Assembly: GCA_027578815.1 (NCBI GenBank) | Contig: JANBTH010000839.1 | Location: forward strand, 1 to 10,736 | Reading direction: 5' to 3' | Source: Coemansia sp. RSA 1804 | Taxonomy: Eukaryota; Kickxellomycota; Kickxellomycetes; Kickxellales; Kickxellaceae | DNA: 10,736 nucleotides | Part shown: positions 1 to 6,510 of the stretch, in pieces | Numbering within the stretch: position 1 is the stretch's first letter | Layout of the letters: each line of letters starts with the position of its first letter | Made by a program: the position numbers and the translations under genes | Notes under the pieces: generated by a model | Told to the model about the DNA's origin: nothing | The model's input: the letters and a program-made list of their open reading frames with translations, nothing else | The model's database searches: none

Positions 1-1039
1 CAACGCCTTTACCAACGCCAATGTTGTGGTCTAATAAATACGATATGGTTATAGATTTAGTTGACTGATGAATAACTAATATAATTATTTTATATTGTTA
101 AAATTATTGATAAATTGTTTTGAAAGACGCATAGTCTGCGTAGAAAACCAAATGGCAGTAATTATAGCATTGAATAACCCCGTTTACACAGAGCGTATCT
201 TTTTGGCAAACAGCAACAAACAAGTGTCTATAAGGGTTCTGTTTAATTTCTGCACGTTTTGGATTAATTTCATGTAATAGAATACTATTACAAATATGTT
301 TATTTTAAAAATAAAGGTTGAATCCAAGTTTTGTCTGTATTTTTACTTTTTTAATTTGTTTTCTTATCAAAATAAAAACAGGGTGATTACACTTTTAACG
401 CAAATACAGACCGCCAAAAGCGTTTGCAAAGCAGTAAGATTCTGCAACGTGTGGCTGTATCTTAAAAACATTGCAAGGCATTTTCCAGATTGCTTAAAAT
501 CAAAACAAGCAGTAATTACTGAAAGGATACCCCAATGTTGTTCTTCAACAAAAGCAGCAAATAACCACATATTTAATGTTAGCAATGTTTATCCTTTGTG
601 ATATTCGACAACATTCCTGAAGCCATATAGCCATTGCAGCCACATACTGGTTTAGTTAACGTTTTAGATAACACGGTTATCAGCTACTGCTACACGCGAT
701 CAGGCTTGAAAAGTCCTTTTGCTCTTTTATTTTTTATTACAAACATTAATGGCTAACATGAGAATGCATTTTTATCCTTGCGTTATTAAGTGTCTGGGTA
801 AACAAACACAAAAACGTTATCCGCCAACACTTCTCAAAAATTCAATACAAACGATTTTGAAGGTGCAAGATAAGGTACTAAATCAAAACCTGTCTTCAAA
901 CTTACAAAAAGTGGCCATCAGGCAAAAAGTTAATAAAAATGGATATAGGGCAAGGCTGTTCTTTGTATATTCCTCGTTTTATTTTATTTTTGATTCATTG
1001 AGGCTGTTCTAATACTTTTTTATAATATATAAATTGGAT
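1..1039. other. AT-rich region without a recognisable gene; upstream region of the forkhead gene
   Basis: Very AT-rich (for example 301-360 has 11 G or C in 60 bases). Open stretches exist on both strands, the longest at 296-601 (+), but they overlap antisense open stretches, are low-complexity in composition and show no domain I know. The last 40 bases before the forkhead ATG contain a run of T followed by a TATA-like tract (about 1014-1033). The first 68 bases are open in one plus frame ending in TGA at 66-68 and could be the tail of a gene outside the window, but this is too short to support. No tRNA-like or other RNA gene was seen. Confidence 0.6.
798..808 (+). promoter_or_regulatory. Overlapping pair of forkhead-type binding sites
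   Basis: The sequence GTAAACAAACA contains two overlapping matches to the forkhead consensus RYMAAYA, at 798-804 and 802-808; the first is the high-affinity GTAAACAA form. It lies 232-242 bases upstream of the forkhead gene's ATG, so the gene could control itself or answer to a paralogue. Single degenerate matches are expected about every 500 bases by chance; the tandem strong form is less common. Function is inferred. Confidence 0.35.
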
Positions 1040-2413
1040 ATGAGCAAACACTACCAGCTTTCCCCACCTAAAAAAGAGGACTGCGGAATTGCTGCAAATG
1101 TTTCTGCCATGGACTCATCGCCTGTTCAATCTACTCCTTTCATTAGAGAAATTGGCTATGCCAAGAAAAGAAGACGTCCTCCATATTCGTACACTGCACT
1201 AATAGCCCAGGCTATCATTCTGTCAAAAACCAGGCAGCTTACACTTCGCGAAATCTACGATAGTATCAACGAAATGTACCCCCAGATATGCCAGGGCCCA
1301 GATATTGGCTGGCAGAATACTATTAGACACAACCTCAGCTTAAACCAATGTTTTAAACGTATTCCTCGAAACCAACTTCCACCTAGCCTCAGCTCAAAGC
1401 TGCGTGGCAAAGGGAGCTACTGGACTGTAGATGTTACGCTTATGGACCCTAACACACGCAAGCGCCTTCAAGAAGCCATTTCCTTGGGAAAGCCTGCACC
1501 AGCGTCAGCCTTTAACCAGTCCGAGTTGCACCCAATGCAGAACAAGAAAGCCAAAAGAAATTCTGGTGCTGGTGTTAACTCTAGTGTTGATGCTCCATCA
1601 ATGCTATCGCAAAGATGCTTTCCAGAAAGCAGCATCGTGTATCCACTCTCGTTTGCACCGCGGGTATATGGGTCATCTGAAGTAAACAGCTCATCCTCAT
1701 TTACGTCCTACAATGGTGAAGATATTCACTATGTGAGCCCTACAGCCCAGTCTTCATCGCCCTACTTTCAGAGTACTATGAATTCACCAATTACATCTAT
1801 GCCGAATATAGCGACCAAGAATGCTTCTCACAAGGATTTTCCTCAAGGTTACTTTGTGCCCAATAATAGCAACGACGGCGGAGATGGCACCAACCTTCCC
1901 CCTATCCTACATACATTGCCGTCGACCAGTCCATTTGCGTTTCCTGGTAATAGATACAGCATTAGAACATGCCAAACCTTGAATAGCAGCAGCAGCAACA
2001 GAAACGTTTACAGCTCATTGTATCGGGTTGGGCCACATACAGCTGCATATGGAGGCATACCGCGTGCACCGAACAATAATAGTCCTCCTTTGCTTAGTGA
2101 GACTAATGCCGTGCCAACAAGCAGAGCAGGGGGATACCACCCTTATGCATATAGCGCAGCGATATCCCACACTCGTTCAACCGCACGAACAGCCCAGGGA
2201 TCTAAAGAGTCTGCTACATTCCGCTATTGGCCAACAGAAACTCCCGGACCTCCCTCAAATGCCTCAACTCTCGAGTCACGACAACAATCGCCGCATTCTC
2301 TCTCGCCAGTCTCCTCGTGCTTGCCCCTACCAGACAACGTCTCACCGCCAAATACAAACAATGAGAAGGGTGCGGAATCCGAAAAACTAAACATAAAACA
2401 TTTGCTAAATTAG
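1040..2413 (+). CDS. Forkhead (FOX) transcription factor
   Basis: A 457-residue nuclear DNA-binding regulator. The forkhead winged-helix domain spans about residues 44-140: it opens with a basic run and RRPPYSYTALI (45-55), has the recognition helix QNTIRHNLSLNQCF (92-105) and wing motif GKGSYW (123-128). Between helix 3 and that motif there are 17 residues, about 7 more than in FOXA, so wing 1 is extended. Basic clusters at 42-46 and 169-173 (KKAKR) are likely nuclear localisation signals. The remainder is a long Ser/Asn/Pro-rich tail with about a dozen S/T-P sites; SPPK at 8-11 fits the full CDK consensus. The protein ends in LNIKHLLN, like a Tup1-binding motif. The start is the ATG at 1040; two in-frame codons before it (from TTG at 1034) were not used. 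One exon, no introns seen. Assignment to Fkh, Hcm1 or another fungal FOX class is open. Confidence 0.93.
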   Translation: MSKHYQLSPPKKEDCGIAANVSAMDSSPVQSTPFIREIGYAKKRRRPPYSYTALIAQAIILSKTRQLTLREIYDSINEMYPQICQGPDIGWQNTIRHNLSLNQCFKRIPRNQLPPSLSSKLRGKGSYWTVDVTLMDPNTRKRLQEAISLGKPAPASAFNQSELHPMQNKKAKRNSGAGVNSSVDAPSMLSQRCFPESSIVYPLSFAPRVYGSSEVNSSSSFTSYNGEDIHYVSPTAQSSSPYFQSTMNSPITSMPNIATKNASHKDFPQGYFVPNNSNDGGDGTNLPPILHTLPSTSPFAFPGNRYSIRTCQTLNSSSSNRNVYSSLYRVGPHTAAYGGIPRAPNNNSPPLLSETNAVPTSRAGGYHPYAYSAAISHTRSTARTAQGSKESATFRYWPTETPGPPSNASTLESRQQSPHSLSPVSSCLPLPDNVSPPNTNNEKGAESEKLNIKHLLN

Positions 2414-2417
2414 CAAA
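2401..2417. repeat. Perfect 8-bp inverted repeat over the forkhead stop codon
   Basis: TTTGCTAA (2401-2408) and TTAGCAAA (2410-2417) are exact reverse complements separated by one A. The repeat includes the last three codons and the TAG of the forkhead gene and is followed by seven A (2415-2421), which read as U on the opposite transcript. A weaker CTCC/GGAG hairpin follows at 2424-2436. Both lie between or at the two convergent stop codons. They could help end or separate the facing transcripts, but the one-base spacer makes an RNA hairpin shorter in practice, and chance cannot be excluded. Confidence 0.6.
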
Positions 2418-2442
2418 AAAAGGCTCCTCAGCGGAGAATTAT

Positions 2443-3792
2443 CTATATTATTATCTCACAATATTCTAGCAATTCGCTATCGTTTGAAACTCTTTTAAAA
2501 TCACAATCCAGCATGCTTATTATAGCGTCAATACCACCAGAGTCATTTGTTGGCAGCCATATAGAGAATCCTGGAGTCAGATAGTGGGGTACGAGAACTC
2601 TATCCGGCCTGCCATAGCCAAAGTCTGTTTGATAGAACGGAAATCGAGAGCAGTTTGTGGTGCAGAAAAATGACCTGTCGCTACCAAACTTCGATTCCAT
2701 GTCAATAATGGGCCCATGTTGGCTTAGAAAATGTAGACACTGGAGAAAATACTTTGCATCAACATTGTTGACCACAGAGCGAATTTTCGATGCTGTTGCG
2801 TGTTTTGGTTGTTCTAGCAGCTGTTGTCGACCAAGATCAATTTGCAAGGGAAACGACGCATTGCCCATGTAGTTTTGTAGCAAGCCAACTCTTTTTCTGA
2901 CATCACAGGCAAATATAAGTTGATGTTGTGTTGCCTTATAAGATGACCGTGCAATTGCGCGCCATATAAGCGCAGTCAAAGCGTCGTTGACGGAGATCGT
3001 AGAGCAATTAGATGAAAAGTCTTTTTTTAGACGGCACAATGCGTCCTCTGCAAATCTAAATATGTGCATCGTTCCAGACTCTCGTGCCTCTGAATCCATA
3101 TGAGTACTATGCTGATCTATGTCATCTTCCTTCGAGATTCCATTATAAGCGACATTGCTACTAGGCTTTCTAGAGTAATCTATAGCCCTTAGTAACGATT
3201 GGCGGTTAAAATCCAATACTGGGTATTCTACGGGTATTTTTAGATACAGACCAGCTAAGCTTGCTACGCTTGACCGAACAATGTTGCTCCACAAACGCAT
3301 AAATGAAGTAAACCCAGTCCCATCCATTACGCTGTGACGAGCCTTAACACGTAACGCAACCCCAGTGTTGTTTCCAAAGCGTAATAATACTGCCGATAGC
3401 AAAAGTGGTTTCCCATTATGAAGATCGATTGTGTCTTTGGTATCCAGACCACTCGGCCAATGGTTCCAACTGTATTCTGACTCTATCAGAGCTTCCAATT
3501 GCATATCTGTGCAAATTTCTTTAAAATGCGGAGTATTAGGGCAAAGATTATCAACTAGAACAGATTGGCGACCATGCTTGGTGTTTAGCTGTCCAAGTAA
3601 AATGCTAAAATGGCGAGTAGCTTGATTAAAGCCGTCAAGAAGAGTGGCCGTTGGCATAAAGTTTTGCTTCCCTTGTCTGTTTGGGTAAAAATAAACGAAC
3701 ATGATGTGTGAGTCACCTTGCGCCTTGTCAATAGGGCATAATGAGTACTTTTTTGTGCGGCTTGCGCGAGAGACACTAGTTGCAACGACCAT
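2443..3792 (-). CDS. BAHD-family acyltransferase (transferase family, PF02458 type)
   Basis: A 449-residue enzyme expected to move an acyl group from acyl-CoA to an alcohol or amine, in the cytosol (no signal peptide or membrane segment). The catalytic HxxxD motif is HSVMD at 153-157, followed by G. The second family signature DFGWG appears as DFGYG at 390-394. Other family landmarks are SVNDALTALIWRAI (267-280), and a DVRKR...YMGN block (297-311). The length matches the family's usual 430-460. The start is an ATG at 3790-3792 inside CCATGG; the stop is TAG at 2443-2445. No intron is needed. It faces the forkhead gene, stop to stop, 29 bases apart, so the 3' UTRs must overlap. The substrate cannot be told; fungal members act on mycotoxins, pigments and phenolic esters, so a secondary-metabolism or detoxification role is inferred only. 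Confidence 0.9.
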   Translation of the reverse strand: MVVATSVSRASRTKKYSLCPIDKAQGDSHIMFVYFYPNRQGKQNFMPTATLLDGFNQATRHFSILLGQLNTKHGRQSVLVDNLCPNTPHFKEICTDMQLEALIESEYSWNHWPSGLDTKDTIDLHNGKPLLLSAVLLRFGNNTGVALRVKARHSVMDGTGFTSFMRLWSNIVRSSVASLAGLYLKIPVEYPVLDFNRQSLLRAIDYSRKPSSNVAYNGISKEDDIDQHSTHMDSEARESGTMHIFRFAEDALCRLKKDFSSNCSTISVNDALTALIWRAIARSSYKATQHQLIFACDVRKRVGLLQNYMGNASFPLQIDLGRQQLLEQPKHATASKIRSVVNNVDAKYFLQCLHFLSQHGPIIDMESKFGSDRSFFCTTNCSRFPFYQTDFGYGRPDRVLVPHYLTPGFSIWLPTNDSGGIDAIISMLDCDFKRVSNDSELLEYCEIII

Positions 3793-4093
3793 GGGGTATA
3801 TCTTTGTGTAGTTTATAGAATATTAACACAGACAAGATATAAAGAAAACTTATGAAAGGGTAGTTTTGCTCTGGTTAAAATAAGAATAGAAGAATATCAG
3901 TAAAAGGAAAGAAGCAACATCGTTTTCAAAAGCAAACCAAAACTCTCAACGCAAGCAACGGAAACTTTTTATTTTCACTTTATTTTTTATGCCACTTGGC
4001 TTCATCGCCGACTGTTATATCTTGGAACCATTGTTAAGCATCTTTTTTATAGAATTGAAAATAGAGGGACTTGTCCCTCCTTTTTGGTCTCCA
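3793..4093. other. Upstream region of the acyltransferase gene, no gene seen
   Basis: AT-rich noncoding sequence. On the minus strand it is the promoter and leader of the acyltransferase and has long pyrimidine-rich tracts. No clear TATA box at a fixed distance, no forkhead-type core and no RNA gene signature was recognised. It contains the inverted repeat at 4064-4079. Confidence 0.5.
4064..4079. repeat. 7-bp inverted repeat followed by a T run
   Basis: GAGGGAC (4064-4070) and GTCCCTC (4073-4079) are perfect reverse complements with a 2-base spacer; as RNA this would fold as a 6-bp stem with a CUUG tetraloop. T5 follows at 4081-4085. It stands out in AT-rich DNA. It could be a transcription-factor palindrome or an RNA 3'-end structure; I found no recognisable RNA gene just upstream on the plus strand. 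Confidence 0.5.
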
Positions 4094-4243
4094 TTATCTT
4101 TGGAGCAACAATTGCAACACCAAGCAGCCGCCAAAGATGGCAGTGGCTTTTGACCAGATACGTGGCGAAGTAGACAAAGAGCAAGCAAATATATTTAACA
4201 ACAGTCCAAATCTGTAATGAAGTTTAGGGAAGAGTGATGCCAT
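4094..4243 (-). CDS. Possible small hydrophobic protein (49 residues), unknown
   Basis: A minus-strand ATG at 4241-4243 in a strong context (AAAATGG) opens 49 codons ending in TAA at 4094-4096. The product begins MASLFPKLHYRFGLLLN and has two hydrophobic stretches (about residues 12-22 and 35-47) split by a polar segment with SPRIWSK. This shape fits small organelle membrane proteins, but I recognise no family. The other minus frame and a 26-codon plus-strand ORF (4137-4217) are also open here, which weakens the case in AT-rich DNA. It could also be a downstream exon of the candidate gene at 4224-4715, which it overlaps by 20 bases in another frame. Confidence 0.3.
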   Translation of the reverse strand: MASLFPKLHYRFGLLLNIFACSLSTSPRIWSKATAIFGGCLVLQLLLQR

Positions 4244-4715
4244 TTTCTCCCCACTTTGACGAGTATTCGTCTATTTGACTATCTTTGCAATATGCTTCAT
4301 AGGACATCGGAATAATGTATGCTTGGTATAAAATATCCGCCATCCTTTTGAAAAGTTCTTCATATAAATTAGTTATAAAGAGCTAACAAATTGTACCAAG
4401 AAATTTGCTATATTAATGACCGTATATACTATATATCCGCACATGAGTCTGTCAGTATGTAACCGAATCTCTGGCTGTCTATTTCACCAATGCTGAGATC
4501 ACATGTGCTTCATAATTTAGCTTCTGTGGTATCGACTTCAATATACAAGCCGTGGGAGTATTGGTTCCTGTCTCTAGCGTTATAGAAGAGCGAAATGAGC
4601 CAGTAGAATGCATGGTGGTTGTTTCATTCACAAGGGTAGTCTTGGCGCTGCCACGTTTAAATAGGATCTTGGCCTTGGCAGAAAACTTGACTTTAATTGA
4701 AATGCTTAGTTCCAT
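4224..4715 (-). CDS. Candidate spliced small gene or relic, arrestin-like first part
   Basis: The minus-strand ATG at 4713-4715 (ACAATGG, good context) opens 78 codons to a TAG at 4479-4481. The peptide alternates like a beta-sheet domain, and its order of short motifs (ISIKVKFSAKAKI near the start, then FRSSITLETGTNTP, then KLNYEAHVISAL) resembles the second half of an arrestin N-terminal domain; the first strands of that domain are missing. Removing a possible intron 4487-4383 (GTGAAA...TTAG, with TACTGAC at 4457-4451) joins it in frame to a second open segment, 4382-4224, that reads as normal protein (LYEELFKRMADILYQAY...) and ends with TAA. That would give 128 residues. The 5' splice site is not a strong consensus. 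A GTATGT at 4824-4819 and CTAAC...AG ending near 4703 suggest a further upstream exon is possible. It may be a decayed gene; the model is tentative. Confidence 0.3.
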
Positions 4716-4967
4716 TGTTAGTGCAAATGTGTGTTACTAGTAAAGTAGTGTTTACAATAGAAATATTAATTGAGGCTTTCTGAGATTTATTTTTGCATAA
4801 ATACGGGGTTGCTCAAAAACATACTTTGTTATCAAGTGGGACCAATAGTCAACCAAAACAAACACACCCCAGCTTGTTGTTGTCATCGTTTACAAAAATT
4901 TTGTTGCTGAATTTGATAGCTGTAAAAACGTAGAACCAAAAGGGAAATAATACACAAAAACACGCAT
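4716..4967. other. Short intergenic region downstream of the orphan gene
   Basis: AT-rich. It contains TGTTTAC at 4749-4755 (forkhead core GTAAACA on the minus strand, 34 bases before the ATG at 4715), and minus-strand GTATGT (4824-4819) that could be a splice donor. No AATAAA was seen for the upstream orphan gene. Confidence 0.4.
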
Positions 4968-6143
4968 TTAATGTTCAGGAGACGCTGCAGGGTTATGTAG
5001 TCTAATATCAGAACTGTACATGTAACGAAAACGCTTGGATTCCTGATGTGCTTTGCAACCTGCTAATTCCGGCTCTTCTAGTAGCTTCAAACACTTGTAC
5101 AGCGGAGTTTCAAGAAGTTCTTTACGTATACGAAGTCTCTCATCCACGGTTCCACATGCTTCAGCAATTGCATTAGTTAGGGCTAGCGCGCTAGCAACAG
5201 TCCTGTCTAATAGCGAAGCCTGACGGTCATTGCTATGTTTTGTGATTTCGCCTTGTTCAGAGGGAGGATCCACCACTGAATTGCTGTTTCCTTTGCTAAT
5301 GATTTCCTCATAACCAGAGTGAGAGTGGTGTGGAAATGATAGGGACACATACTCAGAGATAAAGAGAAACGCGGCATTTCCCAAGGTGTCAAAGCGGTTG
5401 CGCAGAAAAAGAGCCTTCTTTGCGCGTGTAAAGGCATCTATGACAGCGTAGATTCCCGTCTCGGATTCCCATCTGCCATCGGCTTTGGCTCGTCTAACCG
5501 AATGTTTTGTACAGAGCTTTGTCAAGGTCCGAAAGACAGAGGTGAGCATTGCCTTGTCTTGAGCAAAGCCGATTGCTAGAACTAGACTGGTTGGAATCGA
5601 TGAGCGTGCAACTGCGGCGGTCCCAATGCTCATTGTAGCTAGGTAGGAAATGCAATACACGGCTTCCATTGCTGTGCTCTCTGAGATCTGCGCATACTTG
5701 TCAAACAAACCGTCATTTGTGTCAACCACGCTTTCAATGTTGTAGTTTTGAGCATCTGCCTGTGAGGCCTGTGCACACACCCAGCATACAACAATGTGCT
5801 CTAGCACTTCTATTGCGTTAGTTTTAGTAGCTGGATGTGCGTTAGCGTAGCTTTGTGGCGATTCGAGATGACGGCGTAGATCCTTGAGTGCCAGATCCAG
5901 TGCTGAAACATCAATCGGCGTGGAATAAAGGGTGCTGCTGACAATATTTACAAGCGCCTGTGTGTGATGTGTTTGCAGATTGTCGAGAAGCAAAGTTGAT
6001 GCTGAGGATACAGAGCTCATGCATCGGCTTGGCGTAGAAACACGACTGTTGCTGCTGGTGCTGGTAATTGTTGTTGTGCAGGCGTTGTGGATATCTTTGC
6101 AATCTGTATTGTCCATCTCGTGAGTGTGAAAAGAGCTATGCAT
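4968..6143 (-). CDS. Unrecognised 391-residue helical protein
   Basis: An uninterrupted open frame from an ATG at 6141-6143 (A at -3) to TAA at 4968-4970. I do not recognise a family. Residues 20-50 are Ser/Thr-rich and likely disordered. From about 60 to 270 and again from 310 to 360 the sequence is rich in Ala, Leu, Ile and reads as amphipathic helices of about 15-20 residues (for example ALDLALKDLRRHL at 81-93, LLDRTVASALALTNAIAEAC at 311-330), in the style of an armadillo/HEAT-type solenoid. A polar insert with a small acidic and Ser/Asn-rich stretch lies at 275-310. No signal peptide, membrane segment or catalytic motif is evident. A cytosolic adaptor or regulator role is only a guess. 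It is transcribed in the same direction as the carrier upstream, 367 bases away. Confidence 0.75.
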   Translation of the reverse strand: MHSSFHTHEMDNTDCKDIHNACTTTITSTSSNSRVSTPSRCMSSVSSASTLLLDNLQTHHTQALVNIVSSTLYSTPIDVSALDLALKDLRRHLESPQSYANAHPATKTNAIEVLEHIVVCWVCAQASQADAQNYNIESVVDTNDGLFDKYAQISESTAMEAVYCISYLATMSIGTAAVARSSIPTSLVLAIGFAQDKAMLTSVFRTLTKLCTKHSVRRAKADGRWESETGIYAVIDAFTRAKKALFLRNRFDTLGNAAFLFISEYVSLSFPHHSHSGYEEIISKGNSNSVVDPPSEQGEITKHSNDRQASLLDRTVASALALTNAIAEACGTVDERLRIRKELLETPLYKCLKLLEEPELAGCKAHQESKRFRYMYSSDIRLHNPAASPEH

Positions 6144-6510
6144 ATTTTTAATAAGCTAGGCCAAAGATAGAATCCGATTAATGAACACTCGGGAACACGC
6201 ATAGACAAATGAGAAAAAAACAAAGCTGAATACTCGCAGTAAAGTCCTTCCACCTGATAAATTGCATTCTGCATTGAGCCTGCATATATTTTTGAACAGA
6301 TGTATAAAGAATGAGACGTTGACAAGAATGCTGCGAGTACGTAGCAACAGAGTAGCATCAGGAAATAAGCAAACCACAGATTACTGCAAACAATATTCAC
6401 AGGCAAAAGACAGCAGAAAAGGAAAAGCGTAAAAGTATGTATATTGTGATCCGGAACCAGTTACAAAGTCTAAGAAAGGAGACATAATACGAGCAATGAG
6501 CATGTAGAGC
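6144..6510. other. Intergenic region between carrier stop and orphan gene start
   Basis: Holds the 3' end of the carrier transcript and the promoter of the orphan gene, both minus strand. A hydrophobic open stretch runs through it into the orphan gene (minus strand, from an ATG at 6358 to 6017) in another frame; it looks like chance rather than a gene. No poly(A) consensus AATAAA or RNA gene is visible. Confidence 0.45.

Noticed and set aside
1..68. Possible tail of an upstream gene (plus strand, TGA at 66-68) or a minus-strand fragment
   Set aside because: Too short, and several frames are open; no motif decides between them.
296..601. 101-codon open frame on the plus strand
   Set aside because: AT-rich, overlapped by an equally open antisense frame (367-585), no domain and no supporting signals.
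719..1012. Open frame just before the forkhead gene
   Set aside because: Composition reflects AT-rich, Lys/Asn/Phe-biased noncoding DNA; does not join to the forkhead frame through a convincing intron.
4137..4217. 26-codon plus-strand ORF with good start context
   Set aside because: Lies antisense to the 49-codon minus ORF; too short and without any other support.
4552..4740. 62-codon plus-strand frame
   Set aside because: Antisense mirror of the arrestin-like minus-strand segment, which reads better and has a better start.
6017..6358. Hydrophobic minus-strand frame with a signal-peptide-like start
   Set aside because: Runs out of frame into the orphan gene; Cys- and Phe-rich in the manner of chance frames in AT-rich DNA.
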